From the NCBI RefSeq assembly GCF_031882575.1, contig NZ_CP134772.1, forward strand, positions 1,879,001 through 1,943,000: a DNA stretch of 64,000 nucleotides, written 5' to 3'. Positions 1 through 11,747 of the stretch are shown here, one piece after another. Position numbers and translations under genes: made by a program. Source of the stretch: Pseudomonas sp. VD-NE ins (GTDB lineage: Bacteria; Pseudomonadota; Gammaproteobacteria; Pseudomonadales; Pseudomonadaceae). The notes under the pieces were generated by a model. It was not told the origin of the DNA. It saw only the letters and a program-made list of their open reading frames with translations, and searched no databases. The first letter of the stretch is position 1; each line of letters opens with the position of its first letter.

Positions 1-365
1 AACGACCTGTAAACCTAGACCTAAGGACCATCAAACTCCCCATTACCGGCGTTACGTCGTTTCTTCACCGTGTTTCCGGCATCATCCTCTTCCTGGGTAT
101 CGGCTTCATGCTTTATGCATTGGGCAAATCTCTGGGTTCCGAGGAAGGTTTTGCCGAGGTGAAGGCATGCTTGACCAGTCCGCTGGCCAAGTTCGTAGCA
201 TGGGGCCTCCTGTCCGCTCTGCTGTATCACCTGGTAGCCGGTGTGCGCCACTTGATCATGGACATGGGCATCGGTGAGACGCTGGAAGGCGGCCGCCTGG
301 GCTCGAAAATTATCATCGCCGTTTCCGTGGTGCTGATCGTTCTGGCAGGAGTTTGGATATGGTAA
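1..365 (+). CDS. sdhC: Succinate dehydrogenase cytochrome b556 subunit SdhC (5' end missing)
   Basis: Membrane-anchor subunit of complex II. With SdhD it binds heme b and ubiquinone in the inner membrane. The reading frame is open from base 3, so the gene starts upstream of the window; the first in-frame ATG at 108 lies inside the protein. The visible part begins RPVNLDLRTIKLPIT and contains the conserved SFLHRVSG motif, the heme-ligand region HLVAGVRHLIMDMG, and a final transmembrane helix ending VLAGVWIW. Its end overlaps the start of sdhD by 7 bases (ATG at 359, stop at 363-365), which suggests translational coupling. First visible gene of the TCA supercluster. Confidence 0.95.
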   Translation, partial: RPVNLDLRTIKLPITGVTSFLHRVSGIILFLGIGFMLYALGKSLGSEEGFAEVKACLTSPLAKFVAWGLLSALLYHLVAGVRHLIMDMGIGETLEGGRLGSKIIIAVSVVLIVLAGVWIW

Positions 366-727
366 CCAGCGTTACGAACCTTTCGCGTTCGGGCCTCTAT
401 GACTGGATGGCGCAACGTGTGTCTGCGGTTGTTCTCGCGGCTTATTTCATCTTCCTGATCGGATACCTTGCAGCGAATCCGGGCATTGGCTACGACCAGT
501 GGCACGGCCTGTTCGCTCACAACGGGATGCGTATCTTCAGTCTGCTGGCCCTCGTTGCCCTTGGCGCTCACGCCTGGGTCGGCATGTGGACCATCGCGAC
601 CGACTACCTGACGCCAATGGCGCTGGGCAAGTCCGCGACTGCAGTACGTTTCCTTTTCCAGGCAGTATGCGGCGTTGCAATGTTCGCTTACTTCGTCTGG
701 GGTGTGCAGATTCTCTGGGGTATCTGA
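359..727 (+). CDS. sdhD: Succinate dehydrogenase membrane anchor SdhD
   Basis: Second membrane anchor of complex II, 122 residues with three hydrophobic segments. I chose the ATG at 359 (MVTSVTNLSRSGLYDWMAQR) over the upstream TTG at 353, because this start gives the length and N-terminus I know for Pseudomonas SdhD. The conserved GAHAWVGMWTI segment holds the His predicted to be a heme ligand. The start lies inside the sdhC stop region, and sdhA follows 3 bases after the stop, so the genes form one tight operon. Confidence 0.95.
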   Translation: MVTSVTNLSRSGLYDWMAQRVSAVVLAAYFIFLIGYLAANPGIGYDQWHGLFAHNGMRIFSLLALVALGAHAWVGMWTIATDYLTPMALGKSATAVRFLFQAVCGVAMFAYFVWGVQILWGI

Positions 728-730
728 GTC

Positions 731-2503
731 ATGGCTAACATTCCAACGATTTCTTTCGACGCCATCATTATTGGTGGTGGCGGTGCCGGCATGCGCGCTG
801 CGCTGCAACTGGCACAGGGCGGTCACAAGACTGCCGTAATCACCAAGGTTTTCCCGACCCGTTCGCACACTGTATCCGCTCAGGGCGGCATCACGTGCGC
901 AATCGCGTCCGCTGACCCGAATGATGACTGGCGCTGGCACATGTACGATACCGTCAAGGGTTCCGACTACATCGGTGACCAGGACGCTATCGAATACATG
1001 TGTCAGGAAGGCCCGGCTGCTGTTTATGAGCTGGACCACATGGGCATGCCGTTCTCGCGTACCGAACAGGGCCGTATCTACCAGCGTCCGTTCGGTGGTC
1101 AGTCCAAGGACTACGGCAAAGGCGGGCAGGCTGCCCGTACGTGCGCCGCTTCCGACCGTACCGGTCACGCGCTGCTGCACACCCTTTATCAGGGCAACCT
1201 GAAAGCCGGTACCACGTTCCTGAACGAGTACTACGCTGTCGATCTGGTGAAAAACCAGGAAGGCGACTTCGTCGGTGTGATCGCGATCTGCATCGAAACC
1301 GGCGAAACCACCTACATCCGCGCCAAGGCCACCGTATTGGCTACCGGCGGTGCAGGTCGTATCTACGCTTCCACCACCAACGCCCTGATCAACACCGGTG
1401 ACGGCGTCGGCATGGCTCTGCGTGCTGGCGTGCCGGTACAAGACATCGAAATGTGGCAGTTCCACCCGACCGGCATCGCCGGCGCCGGTGTACTGGTTAC
1501 CGAAGGTTGCCGTGGTGAAGGTGGTTACCTGATCAACAAGCACGGCGAGCGTTTCATGGAGCGTTATGCTCCGAACGCCAAAGACCTTGCCGGTCGTGAC
1601 GTGGTTGCTCGCTCGATGGTTAAAGAAATCATCGCTGGTAACGGTTGCGGTCCGAATGGCGACCACGTACTGCTCAAACTCGACCACCTGGGCGAGGAAG
1701 TGCTGCACAGCCGTCTGCCAGGCATCTGCGAACTGTCGAAGACTTTCGCTCACGTTGACCCGGTTGTTGCTCCGGTTCCGGTTGTTCCGACTTGCCACTA
1801 TATGATGGGCGGCGTTGCCACCAACATTCATGGTCAGGCGATCACCCAGGACGCTGAAGGCGTCGACAAGATCATCCCTGGTCTGTTCGCTGTGGGCGAA
1901 GTGGCTTGCGTATCGGTTCACGGTGCCAACCGTCTGGGCGGCAACTCGCTGCTCGACCTGGTGGTATTCGGCCGCGCTGCCGGCCTGCATCTGGAAAAAG
2001 CCCTGACCGACGGCATCGAATACGACGACGCTACCGAAGCCGACATCGAAGCTGCCCTGTCGCGTCTGAACGCGCTGAACAGCCGTACCGACGGTGAAGA
2101 CGTGGCAACCCTGCGTCGCGAGCTGCAGAACTGCATGCAGAACTACTTCGGTGTATTCCGTACTGGCGAATACATGCAGAAAGGTATCGCTCAGCTTGCT
2201 GATCTGCGTACCCGCATCGCCAACGTGAAGATCAATGATAAGTCGCAGGCGTTCAACACTGCCCGTATCGAAGCGCTGGAACTGCAAAACCTGCTGGAAG
2301 TGGCTGAAGCTACCGCCATCGCCGCTGAAGTCCGCAAAGAGTCGCGCGGTGCTCACGCCCGTGAAGACTTCGAAGACCGTGACGACGAAAACTGGCTGTG
2401 CCACACCCTGTACTTCCCGGGTGACAAGCGCGTCACCAAGCGTGCCGTGAACTTCTCGCCGAAGACTGTTCCGACTTTTGAACCTAAGATTCGGACTTAT
2501 TAA
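731..2503 (+). CDS. sdhA: Succinate dehydrogenase flavoprotein SdhA
   Basis: Catalytic subunit of complex II. It oxidises succinate to fumarate and passes electrons through covalently bound FAD to SdhB. 590 residues, the usual length. The dinucleotide-binding GGGGAG is at residues 15-20, and the FAD-linked histidine is His46 in SHTVSAQGG. The substrate region HPTG is near residue 245, HYMMGG near 357, and the late motif [20 protein letters not shown] is typical of the family. Sits between sdhD and sdhB with spacers of 3 and 11 bases. The opposite strand has a long open frame here, which is a codon-bias shadow. Confidence 0.98.
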   Translation: MANIPTISFDAIIIGGGGAGMRAALQLAQGGHKTAVITKVFPTRSHTVSAQGGITCAIASADPNDDWRWHMYDTVKGSDYIGDQDAIEYMCQEGPAAVYELDHMGMPFSRTEQGRIYQRPFGGQSKDYGKGGQAARTCAASDRTGHALLHTLYQGNLKAGTTFLNEYYAVDLVKNQEGDFVGVIAICIETGETTYIRAKATVLATGGAGRIYASTTNALINTGDGVGMALRAGVPVQDIEMWQFHPTGIAGAGVLVTEGCRGEGGYLINKHGERFMERYAPNAKDLAGRDVVARSMVKEIIAGNGCGPNGDHVLLKLDHLGEEVLHSRLPGICELSKTFAHVDPVVAPVPVVPTCHYMMGGVATNIHGQAITQDAEGVDKIIPGLFAVGEVACVSVHGANRLGGNSLLDLVVFGRAAGLHLEKALTDGIEYDDATEADIEAALSRLNALNSRTDGEDVATLRRELQNCMQNYFGVFRTGEYMQKGIAQLADLRTRIANVKINDKSQAFNTARIEALELQNLLEVAEATAIAAEVRKESRGAHAREDFEDRDDENWLCHTLYFPGDKRVTKRAVNFSPKTVPTFEPKIRTY

Positions 2504-2514
2504 GGGTGGCCGCC

Positions 2515-3219
2515 ATGTTGCAAGTCAGCGTTTATCGTTACAACCCTGATCAGGACGCCGCGCCGTTCATGCAGGAATTCCAGATCGATACCGGTGGTAA
2601 AGATCTGATGGTGCTGGACGTACTGGCCCTGATCAAAGAGCAGGACGAAGGTTTCTCCTATCGTCGCTCTTGCCGTGAAGGCGTTTGTGGTTCCGACGGC
2701 ATGAACATCAACGGCAAGAACGGTCTGGCGTGCATCACGCCGCTGTCTGCGGTTGTAAAAGGTAACAAGTTGGTTGTTCGTCCACTGCCAGGTTTGCCGG
2801 TTATCCGTGACCTGGTCGTCGATATGAGCATCTTCTACAAGCAATACGAAAAGGTGAAGCCTTACCTGCAGAACGACACGCCGGCTCCGGCCATCGAGCG
2901 TCTGCAGTCGCCAGAAGAGCGCGAAAAGCTCGACGGTCTGTACGAGTGCATCCTGTGCGCTTGCTGCTCGACCTCTTGCCCTTCCTTCTGGTGGAACCCG
3001 GACAAGTTCCTGGGTCCAGCTGCACTGCTGCAAGCTTATCGCTTCCTGGCAGACAGCCGTGACACCAAGACCAACGAGCGTCTGGCTTCGCTCGATGACC
3101 CGTTCAGCGTCTTCCGCTGCCGGGGCATCATGAACTGCGTCAACGTATGTCCGAAAGGCCTGAACCCGACTAAGGCCATCGGTCACATCCGTAACATGCT
3201 GCTTTCGAGCGGCGTGTGA
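2515..3219 (+). CDS. sdhB: Succinate dehydrogenase iron-sulfur subunit SdhB
   Basis: Electron-transfer subunit of complex II, 234 residues. The 2Fe-2S ligands are Cys53, Cys58, Asp61 and Cys73 in RSCREGVCGSDG...GLAC; the Asp ligand matches the proteobacterial type. The 4Fe-4S and 3Fe-4S clusters use CILCACCSTSCP and CRGIMNCVNVCPKG. The ATG at 2515 (MLQVSVYRYNP) was chosen over an in-frame GTG at 2506, because family members start there. Confidence 0.97.
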   Translation: MLQVSVYRYNPDQDAAPFMQEFQIDTGGKDLMVLDVLALIKEQDEGFSYRRSCREGVCGSDGMNINGKNGLACITPLSAVVKGNKLVVRPLPGLPVIRDLVVDMSIFYKQYEKVKPYLQNDTPAPAIERLQSPEEREKLDGLYECILCACCSTSCPSFWWNPDKFLGPAALLQAYRFLADSRDTKTNERLASLDDPFSVFRCRGIMNCVNVCPKGLNPTKAIGHIRNMLLSSGV

Positions 3220-3470
3220 TTCAGCTGCTGTAACCGCTGCACCGTAGAGGCTGTGGCGCGGGCTTCAACCCGCGTCATGGCTATAACCAGAGCAGTAGCC
3301 ATAAGCTGCGGCTCTTATTTTGAAGAAATGAGACAAGCAGGGGCATCCGGGCTGGTACCCGGACTATCAGTGTGATCCTAAGTGGCTTGTTTTAGTCGCT
3401 GCATTCGGACTTCTGCAAGTTTGCTCGGTGTCGACATCGATGGTGTTCCCCTAACCGAGGGTGACCAAGC
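3220..3470. other. sdhB-sucA intergenic hairpin cluster
   Basis: About 250 bases with no gene. It holds three separate inverted repeats: GCGGG/CCCGC at 3258-3273, ATGGCTA/TAGCCAT at about 3277-3302, and TCCGGG/CCCGGA at about 3346-3363. None is followed by a clear T-run, so these look like RNA-processing or stability structures, or attenuators, rather than a terminator. I could not place a promoter with confidence. Confidence 0.5.
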
Positions 3471-6302
3471 ATGCAAGAAAGCGTGATGCAGCGCATGTGG
3501 AACAGCGCCTACCTTTCAGGTGGAAACGCTGCCTATGTGGAAGAGCTTTATGAGCTCTACCTGCACGACCCTAACGCTGTGCCAGAAGAGTGGCGCACCT
3601 ACTTTCAGAAGTTGCCTGCCGACGGCAACTCTGCCACTGATGTTTCGCACTCCACAATTCGCGATCATTTCGTGCTGCTGGCAAAGAACCAGCGCCGCGC
3701 CCAACCGGTTTCCGCCGGCAGCGTGAGCAGTGAGCACGAGAAGAAGCAAGTTGAAGTGCTGCGATTGATCCAGGCCTACCGTATGCGTGGCCACCAGGCA
3801 GCCCAGCTTGACCCGCTGGGGCTGTGGCAGCGTCCTGCACCTGCAGACCTGTCGATCAATCATTACGGCTTGACCAATGCCGATCTTGATACGACCTTCC
3901 GTGCCGGCGACCTGTTCATCGGCAAAGAGGAAGCGAGCCTACGCGAAATTCACGAAGCGTTGCAGCAGACATATTGCCGCACCATCGGCGCTGAATTTAC
4001 GCACATCACCGATTCCGAGCAGCGCCAGTGGTTCCAGCAGCGTCTGGAAAGCGTGCGTGGCCGTCCGACGTACTCCGCCGACATCAAGAGCCACTTGCTT
4101 GAGCGCGTGACTGCCGGTGAAGGCCTGGAGAAATACCTGGGCACCAAATACCCGGGTACCAAGCGTTTCGGTCTGGAAGGCGGCGAAAGCCTGATTCCGA
4201 TGCTCGACGAACTGATCCAGCGTTCCGGTTCCTACGGCACCAAGGAAGTCGTCATCGGCATGGCCCACCGTGGCCGTCTGAACGTGCTGGTCAATACCTT
4301 CGGCAAGAACCCGCGCGAGCTGTTCGACGAGTTTGAAGGCAAGAAGAAGGTCGAGCTGGGTTCCGGTGACGTTAAATACCACCAGGGCTTCTCGTCCAAC
4401 GTGATGACCGCCGGCGGTGAAGTTCACCTGGCCATGGCGTTCAACCCGTCCCACCTGGAAATCGTTTCCCCGGTGGTCGAAGGTTCGGTTCGTGCCCGTC
4501 AGGATCGTCGTAACGACCCGACCGGTGAAAAGGTTCTACCGATCTCCATCCACGGTGACGCTGCATTCGCAGGTCAGGGCGTGGTCATGGAAACCTTCCA
4601 GATGTCGCAGACCCGCGGTTTCAAGACCGGCGGTACCGTGCACATCGTGATCAACAACCAGGTTGGTTTCACCATCAGCAACCCGCTGGACTCGCGTTCT
4701 ACCGAGTACGCCACCGACGTTGCCAAGATGATCCAGGCGCCGATCCTCCATGTGAATGGTGATGATCCGGAAGCCGTGTTGTTCGTGACCCAGTTGGCCA
4801 TCGACTACCGCATGCAGTTCAAGCGTGACGTGGTGATCGACCTGGTCTGCTACCGTCGTCGCGGCCACAACGAGGCCGACGAGCCAAGCGGTACTCAGCC
4901 TCTGATGTATCAGCAGATCACCAAACAGCGCACCACCCGTGAGCTGTACGCTGATCGTCTGACCCAGGGCGGTGTGCTCGACGCAGAGCGTGTTCAGGCG
5001 AAAGTCGACGAATACCGCAACGCGCTGGACAACGGTCTGCACGTCGTGAAATCGCTGGTCAAAGAGCCGAACAAAGAGCTGTTCGTGGACTGGCGTCCGT
5101 ATCTGGGCCACGCCTGGACTGCGCGTCACGACACCCGCTTTGATCTGAAGACCCTGCAAGAACTGTCCGCCAAGCTGCTGGAAATTCCGGAAGGCTTCGT
5201 GGTTCAGCGTCAGGTCGCGAAGATCTACGAAGACCGTCAGAAGATGCAAGCCGGCGGCCTGCCGATCAACTGGGGTTACGCCGAAACCATGGCATACGCG
5301 ACCCTGGCGTTCGAAGGTCACCCGATCCGCATGACCGGTCAGGACATCGGCCGCGGTACGTTCTCGCACCGTCACGCTGTTCTGCACAACCAGAAAGATG
5401 CGGGTACCTACATTCCGCTGCAGCACCTGTACGACGGTCAGCCACGCTTTGACCTGTACGACTCGTTCCTGTCGGAAGAAGCGGTACTGGCCTTCGAATA
5501 CGGTTACTCGACCACCACGCCGGATGCGCTGGTGATCTGGGAAGCCCAGTTCGGCGACTTCGCCAACGGTGCACAGGTTGTAATTGACCAGTTCATCACC
5601 AGCGGCGAGCACAAGTGGGGCCGTCTCTGCGGTCTGACCATGTTGCTGCCACACGGTTACGAAGGTCAGGGCCCTGAGCACAGTTCGGCACGTCTTGAGC
5701 GTTACCTGCAACTGTGCGCCGAGCACAACATTCAGGTCGCCGTACCGACCACGCCAGCACAGATCTACCACTTGCTGCGTCGTCAGGTGATTCGTCCGCT
5801 GCGCAAGCCGTTGATCGTGCTGACTCCAAAGTCGCTGCTGCGCCACAAGCTGGCCATCTCGACCCTGGAAGATCTGGCCGAAGGTTCGTTCCAGACCGTG
5901 ATCCCGGAAATCGATGCTCTGGACCCGAAAAAGGTCGAGCGCGTTGTTCTGTGTAGCGGCAAGGTCTACTACGACCTGCTGGAAAAACGCCGTGCCGAAG
6001 GCCGTGAAGATATCGCCATCGTGCGTATCGAGCAGCTGTATCCATTCCCTGAGGACGACTTGAAAGAAGTCCTGGCTCCATACACCAACGTCAAAAATGC
6101 CGTTTGGTGTCAGGAAGAGCCGATGAACCAGGGCGCCTGGTACTGCAGCCAGCACCACTTGCGTCGCAGCATCGGCAACCTCGACAAGTCTCTCGTACTT
6201 GAGTACGCGGGCCGTGAGGCTTCTGCTGCCCCAGCTTGTGGTTACGCATCGATGCACGCCGAGCAGCAGGAAAAACTCCTGCAAGACGCGTTTACCATTT
6301 AA
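3471..6302 (+). CDS. sucA: 2-oxoglutarate dehydrogenase E1 component SucA
   Basis: Thiamine-diphosphate-dependent E1 of the 2-oxoglutarate dehydrogenase complex. It decarboxylates 2-oxoglutarate and transfers the succinyl group to the E2 lipoyl arm. 943 residues, close to the E. coli length. Visible motifs are GMAHRGRLNVLVN, HGDAAFAGQGV (ThDP/Mg region) and RRRGHNEADEPSGTQPLMY; the C-terminal transketolase-like part contains GQDIGRGTFSHRHA. The start MQESVMQRMW is the usual Pseudomonas one. The preceding bases contain a purine-rich stretch (ccgagggtgacc). sucB follows after 42 bases. Confidence 0.98.
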   Translation: MQESVMQRMWNSAYLSGGNAAYVEELYELYLHDPNAVPEEWRTYFQKLPADGNSATDVSHSTIRDHFVLLAKNQRRAQPVSAGSVSSEHEKKQVEVLRLIQAYRMRGHQAAQLDPLGLWQRPAPADLSINHYGLTNADLDTTFRAGDLFIGKEEASLREIHEALQQTYCRTIGAEFTHITDSEQRQWFQQRLESVRGRPTYSADIKSHLLERVTAGEGLEKYLGTKYPGTKRFGLEGGESLIPMLDELIQRSGSYGTKEVVIGMAHRGRLNVLVNTFGKNPRELFDEFEGKKKVELGSGDVKYHQGFSSNVMTAGGEVHLAMAFNPSHLEIVSPVVEGSVRARQDRRNDPTGEKVLPISIHGDAAFAGQGVVMETFQMSQTRGFKTGGTVHIVINNQVGFTISNPLDSRSTEYATDVAKMIQAPILHVNGDDPEAVLFVTQLAIDYRMQFKRDVVIDLVCYRRRGHNEADEPSGTQPLMYQQITKQRTTRELYADRLTQGGVLDAERVQAKVDEYRNALDNGLHVVKSLVKEPNKELFVDWRPYLGHAWTARHDTRFDLKTLQELSAKLLEIPEGFVVQRQVAKIYEDRQKMQAGGLPINWGYAETMAYATLAFEGHPIRMTGQDIGRGTFSHRHAVLHNQKDAGTYIPLQHLYDGQPRFDLYDSFLSEEAVLAFEYGYSTTTPDALVIWEAQFGDFANGAQVVIDQFITSGEHKWGRLCGLTMLLPHGYEGQGPEHSSARLERYLQLCAEHNIQVAVPTTPAQIYHLLRRQVIRPLRKPLIVLTPKSLLRHKLAISTLEDLAEGSFQTVIPEIDALDPKKVERVVLCSGKVYYDLLEKRRAEGREDIAIVRIEQLYPFPEDDLKEVLAPYTNVKNAVWCQEEPMNQGAWYCSQHHLRRSIGNLDKSLVLEYAGREASAAPACGYASMHAEQQEKLLQDAFTI

Positions 6303-6344
6303 CGCCTTCGCGCACCTGAAACCGAATTTAAGGAACCACAGATA

Positions 6345-7568
6345 ATGGCTATCGAGATCAAAGCCCCCACTTTCCCGGAATCGGTTGCCGATGGCACCGT
6401 TGCCACCTGGCACAAGCAACCGGGCGACGCCGTCAAGCGTGACGACCTGATCGTCGACATCGAAACTGACAAAGTCGTACTGGAAGTTCTGGCTACCGCT
6501 GATGGCGTGCTGGGCGCAATCGTCAAGAACGAAGGCGACACCGTTCTGTCCGACGAAGTGCTGGGCTCCATCGAAGCGGGCGGCGCTGCTGCCGCTGCTC
6601 CAGCCGCCGCTGCTGCTCCGGCCGCTGCTGCCGCTGCACCGGCTGCTGCCGAAGGCGAAGACGATCCTGTTGCTGCTCCTGCTGCGCGCAAACTGGCTGA
6701 AGAGAACGGCATCAACATCGCTTCCGTTGCCGGCACCGGCAAAGGCGGTCGTGTGACCAAGGAAGACGTGGTTGCTGCTGTTGCTGCCAAGAAAGCCGCT
6801 CCGGCTGCCGCGCCTGCCAAGGCTGCTGCTCCTTCGGCCGCCGCTCCTGTGTTCGCCGCTGGCGACCGCATCGAGAAGCGCGTACCGATGACCCGCGTTC
6901 GTGCCACCGTGGCCAAGCGTCTGGTTGAAGCACAGTCGAACATGGCGATGCTGACCACTTTCAACGAAGTCGACATGACTGAAGTCATGGCCCTGCGTTC
7001 GAAGTACAAGGATCTGTTCGAGAAGTCCCACAACGGCGTACGCCTGGGCTTCATGTCGTTCTTCGTGAAAGCGGCTACCGAAGCGCTGAAACGCTTCCCG
7101 GCGGTCAACGCGTCGATCGACGGCGGCGACATCGTTTACCACGGCTACGCGGACATCGGCGTTGCCGTTTCCAGCGACCGTGGCCTGGTTGTTCCGGTTC
7201 TGCGTAACGCCGAGCTGATGAGCCTGGCTGAAATCGAAGGCGGCATCGCAACATTCGGCAAAAAAGCCCGTGACGGCAAACTGTCGATGGACGAGATGAC
7301 CGGTGGTACCTTCACCATCACCAACGGTGGTACCTTCGGTTCGATGATGTCGACCCCGATCGTCAACCCGCCGCAGGCAGCGATTCTGGGCATGCACAAC
7401 ATCATCCAGCGTCCTATGGCCATCAACGGTCAGGTCGTTATCCGTCCGATGATGTACCTGGCACTGTCCTACGATCACCGTCTGATCGATGGCAAAGAAG
7501 CTGTGACCTTCCTGGTGACCATCAAGAACCTGCTGGAAGATCCGGCTCGTCTGTTGCTGGATATCTAA
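6345..7568 (+). CDS. sucB: 2-oxoglutarate dehydrogenase E2, dihydrolipoyl succinyltransferase SucB
   Basis: Core acyltransferase of the complex, which moves succinyl from lipoate to CoA. 407 residues. Domains in order: a lipoyl domain (1-75) with lipoylated Lys43 in ETDKVVLE; a long Ala/Pro-rich flexible linker (about 80-107) encoded by GC-rich repeats; an E1/E3-binding domain with [19 protein letters not shown]; a second Ala-rich linker; and the catalytic domain with the active-site [16 protein letters not shown] near the C-terminus. A good Shine-Dalgarno (aaggaacc) precedes the ATG. Confidence 0.98.
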   Translation: MAIEIKAPTFPESVADGTVATWHKQPGDAVKRDDLIVDIETDKVVLEVLATADGVLGAIVKNEGDTVLSDEVLGSIEAGGAAAAAPAAAAAPAAAAAAPAAAEGEDDPVAAPAARKLAEENGINIASVAGTGKGGRVTKEDVVAAVAAKKAAPAAAPAKAAAPSAAAPVFAAGDRIEKRVPMTRVRATVAKRLVEAQSNMAMLTTFNEVDMTEVMALRSKYKDLFEKSHNGVRLGFMSFFVKAATEALKRFPAVNASIDGGDIVYHGYADIGVAVSSDRGLVVPVLRNAELMSLAEIEGGIATFGKKARDGKLSMDEMTGGTFTITNGGTFGSMMSTPIVNPPQAAILGMHNIIQRPMAINGQVVIRPMMYLALSYDHRLIDGKEAVTFLVTIKNLLEDPARLLLDI

Positions 7569-7574
7569 AAAACA

Positions 7575-7654
7575 GCGGCAAGCTTCAAGTTTCAAGCCAC
7601 AAGCTCAAAGCGAGCGGGGTGGGCTTGAAGCTTGTTGCTTGCGGCTTGTAGCTT
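7575..7654. repeat. Imperfect inverted repeat between sucB and lpdG
   Basis: The left arm (caagcttcaagtttcaagcc) and the right arm (gcttgaagcttgttgcttgc) are imperfect reverse complements built from AAGCTTCAAG/CAAGC words. This is a repeat type often seen between Pseudomonas genes. It probably folds in the sucB-lpdG transcript. It has no terminal T-run, so full termination is unlikely. Confidence 0.6.
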
Positions 7655-7677
7655 TATTGCTAAAGAGGATTTTTTGA

Positions 7678-9114
<1,437 letters not shown>

Positions 9115-9197
9115 CAGACAATAAGAAACCACGGCGGTAACGGCCCGTCGTGAGCCTTGCGAGCAAGTCTCACCGCGGAATGTCCGCTGGACGCAGT

Positions 9198-9220
9198 CTT
9201 GCGTAGCCCAGCTACGCAAG
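9198..9220. other. Perfect 9-bp hairpin upstream of sucC
   Basis: CTTGCGTAG and CTACGCAAG separated by CCCAG form a perfect stem with a 5-base loop in the 182-base lpdG-sucC spacer. There is no T-run after it. It may be an RNA-processing or stability element that separates sucCD expression from that of the upstream genes. Confidence 0.5.
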
Positions 9221-9296
9221 CAGCAGTCACAGGTGGCGCGGCACTCAAATGAGCGCAGCGCCGAATGCGCAGTACCTAACGAAGACGGTAAAAAGC

Positions 9297-10463
9297 ATGA
9301 ATCTTCACGAGTATCAGGGTAAGCAGCTGTTCGCTGAATACGGCCTGCCAGTTTCCACTGGTTACGCAGTAGACACCCCGGAAGCAGCAGCAGAAGCTTG
9401 CGACAAAATCGGCGGCAGCGAGTGGGTTGTCAAAGCCCAGGTCCACGCCGGTGGTCGCGGTAAAGCGGGCGGCGTCAAGCTGGTTCGCAGCAAAGAAGAC
9501 GCCAAAGCCTTCGCACAGCAGTGGCTGGGCAAGCGTCTGGTGACTTACCAGACTGACGCCAATGGCCAGCCAGTCACCAAGATCCTGGTTGAATCGTGCA
9601 CTGATATCGCTAAAGAGCTGTACCTGGGCGCTGTCGTTGACCGTTCGAGCCGTCGCATCGTGTTCATGGCTTCCACCGAAGGTGGCGTGGACATCGAGAA
9701 AATCGCTCACGACACTCCAGAAAAAATTCTCAAGGCCACTATCGATCCACTGGTTGGCGCTCAGCCATTCCAGGGTCGCGAGCTGGCATTCCAGCTGGGT
9801 CTGGAAGGCAAGCAGGTTGCTCAGTTCGCCAAGATCTTCGTAGGTCTGGCCAAGCTGTTCAAGGATCACGACCTGGCTCTGCTGGAAGTGAACCCGCTGG
9901 TGATCAAGGCTGACGGCGATCTGCACTGCCTGGACGCCAAGATCAACATCGACGCTAACGCCATGTACCGTCAGCCTAAGCTGAAGACTTTCCACGATCC
10001 GTCGCAAGACGATCCGCGCGAAGCGCACGCTGCCAAGTTCGAACTGAACTACGTGGCACTGGAAGGCAACATCGGCTGCATGGTCAACGGTGCTGGCCTG
10101 GCCATGGGTACCATGGACATCGTCAACCTGCATGGCGGCAAGCCAGCCAACTTCCTCGACGTAGGTGGTGGCGCTACCAAAGAACGCGTAACTGAAGCGT
10201 TCAAGATCATCCTGTCCGACACCAACGTCGCTGCAGTACTGGTCAACATCTTCGGCGGCATCGTTCGCTGCGACATGATTGCCGAAGGCATCATCGGCGC
10301 TGTGAAAGAAGTCGGCGTGAAAATCCCGGTTGTTGTTCGCCTTGAAGGCAACAACGCTGAGCTGGGCGCTAAAGTACTGGCAGAAAGCGGTTTGAACATC
10401 ATCGCTGCTACCAGCCTGACCGACGCTGCTCAACAAGTTGTCAAAGCTGCGGAGGGCAAATAA
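9297..10463 (+). CDS. sucC: Succinyl-CoA synthetase beta subunit SucC
   Basis: Beta subunit of succinyl-CoA synthetase, which couples succinyl-CoA cleavage to ATP/GTP formation. It carries the nucleotide-binding ATP-grasp fold and the succinate site. 388 residues from the ATG at 9297 ([18 protein letters not shown]); an upstream in-frame ATG at 9249 would add 16 residues absent from the family. Motifs include [16 protein letters not shown] and the C-terminal [12 protein letters not shown] and [10 protein letters not shown]. Its TAA shares a base with the sucD ATG (TAATG). Confidence 0.98.
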   Translation: MNLHEYQGKQLFAEYGLPVSTGYAVDTPEAAAEACDKIGGSEWVVKAQVHAGGRGKAGGVKLVRSKEDAKAFAQQWLGKRLVTYQTDANGQPVTKILVESCTDIAKELYLGAVVDRSSRRIVFMASTEGGVDIEKIAHDTPEKILKATIDPLVGAQPFQGRELAFQLGLEGKQVAQFAKIFVGLAKLFKDHDLALLEVNPLVIKADGDLHCLDAKINIDANAMYRQPKLKTFHDPSQDDPREAHAAKFELNYVALEGNIGCMVNGAGLAMGTMDIVNLHGGKPANFLDVGGGATKERVTEAFKIILSDTNVAAVLVNIFGGIVRCDMIAEGIIGAVKEVGVKIPVVVRLEGNNAELGAKVLAESGLNIIAATSLTDAAQQVVKAAEGK

Positions 10464-11344
10464 TGAGCGTCCTGATCAATAAAGACACCAAAGTTATCTG
10501 CCAGGGTATTACCGGTTCGCAAGGTAGTTTCCACACCCAGCAAGCCATCGAATACGGCACCAAAATGGTTGGTGGCGTTACTCCTGGCAAAGGCGGCACC
10601 GAGCACCTGGGTCTGCCAGTGTTCAACACCGTCAAAGACGCAGTAGAAGCCACTGGCGCTACCGCTTCCGTGATCTACGTTCCGGCTCCTTTCTGCAAAG
10701 ATTCGATCCTGGAAGCAGCATTCGGCGGCATCAAGCTGATCGTTTGCATCACCGAAGGCATTCCTACCCTGGACATGCTGGACGCTAAAGTTAAGTGCGA
10801 CGAGCTGGGTGTAGTCCTGATCGGCCCTAACTGCCCAGGCGTTATCACTCCGGGCGAGTGCAAGATCGGCATCATGCCAGGTCACATTCACTTGCCAGGC
10901 AAGGTCGGTATCGTTTCGCGTTCCGGCACCCTGACCTACGAAGCTGTCAAGCAAACTACTGACGCCGGTTTCGGTCAGTCGACTTGCGTCGGCATCGGTG
11001 GTGACCCGATCCCGGGTTCGAACTTCATCGACATCCTGAAGCTGTTCCAGGAAGACCCGAAGACCGAAGCGATCGTAATGATCGGCGAGATCGGCGGTTC
11101 GGCTGAAGAAGAAGCGGCTGCCTACATCAAGGCACACGTGACCAAGCCGGTTGTTTCCTACATCGCTGGTGTGACTGCTCCTCCGGGCAAGCGCATGGGC
11201 CATGCTGGCGCAATCATCTCTGGCGGCAAAGGCACTGCAGACGAGAAATTCGCTGCGCTGCAAGACGCAGGCGTTAAAACCGTGCGTTCGCTGGCAGACA
11301 TCGGCAAGGCCCTGGCCGAGCTGACTGGTTGGGCTGTCAAGTAA
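10463..11344 (+). CDS. sucD: Succinyl-CoA synthetase alpha subunit SucD
   Basis: Alpha subunit, which binds CoA and carries the phosphohistidine intermediate. 293 residues. The N-terminal Rossmann CoA-binding fold has [15 protein letters not shown]; the active-site histidine is in [15 protein letters not shown] near residue 246. [20 protein letters not shown] is typical of the family. Start overlaps the sucC stop, so the subunits are probably made in equal amounts by coupled translation. Last gene of the TCA supercluster. Confidence 0.98.
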   Translation: MSVLINKDTKVICQGITGSQGSFHTQQAIEYGTKMVGGVTPGKGGTEHLGLPVFNTVKDAVEATGATASVIYVPAPFCKDSILEAAFGGIKLIVCITEGIPTLDMLDAKVKCDELGVVLIGPNCPGVITPGECKIGIMPGHIHLPGKVGIVSRSGTLTYEAVKQTTDAGFGQSTCVGIGGDPIPGSNFIDILKLFQEDPKTEAIVMIGEIGGSAEEEAAAYIKAHVTKPVVSYIAGVTAPPGKRMGHAGAIISGGKGTADEKFAALQDAGVKTVRSLADIGKALAELTGWAVK

Positions 11345-11373
11345 GCCTCCCGCTTAGCTGACGCTTTACCAAA

Positions 11374-11401
11374 CAAAGGCCACCTTCGGGTGGCCTTTGT
11401 C
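11374..11401 (+). terminator. Intrinsic terminator after sucD
   Basis: The stem AAAGGCCACC / GGTGGCCTTT has a TTCG tetraloop and is followed by tgtcgttt, about 30 bases after the sucD stop. A classic GC stem with a UUCG loop, ending the sdh-suc transcription unit. Confidence 0.9.
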
Positions 11402-11428
11402 GTTTCTGGCACCTGCGTCATCAGTGAT

Positions 11429-11504
11429 ATCGCCTTCGCGAGCAAGCTCGCTCCCACATTTGTACGCATTCCCATGTGGGAGCGAGCTTGCTCGCGAAGG
11501 CGAT
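11429..11504. repeat. REPIN (inverted pair of REP sequences, agcaagctcgctcccac class)
   Basis: Two inverted copies of atcgccttcgcgagcaagct...cccaca with a 16-base unrelated middle. This is the commonest repeat class of fluorescent pseudomonads. Related units occur at 31144, 39702 and 50767. It lies in the 403-base sucD-brnQ spacer, which otherwise holds the terminator at 11374 and no recognisable gene. Confidence 0.9.
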
Positions 11505-11747
11505 TTATAGACATCTACCCAATTACATGCAAAAACGCGACACGGAAACGTCGCGTATCGGATAGTTCGCCCTCTAACAGTGCGTTTACACGCCAAATTC
11601 GTTAGGCTAGCAGCCATTTTTGCGTCTGCCGCCCACAAGGCATGCAACGCGCTTTAAGGGTCAGTCCCATACGGATCGACAGCATTTCCCTAATTACACA
11701 GGGCAATCCCCCTCTAAATTCCGATTCAGTAGTGTGGTATTACCTTA

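Noticed and set aside
227..2404. 725-codon open frame on the minus strand opposite sdhA
   Set aside because: It is the codon-bias shadow of sdhCDA, which are certain. The product has no recognisable family, is low in Lys and rich in Val/Thr/Gln/His, as antisense frames of GC-rich genes are.
4536..7595. 1019-codon open frame on the minus strand opposite sucA/sucB
   Set aside because: Same reason; it spans two real genes and includes Gly/Ser-rich stretches that mirror the Ala-rich linker of SucB.
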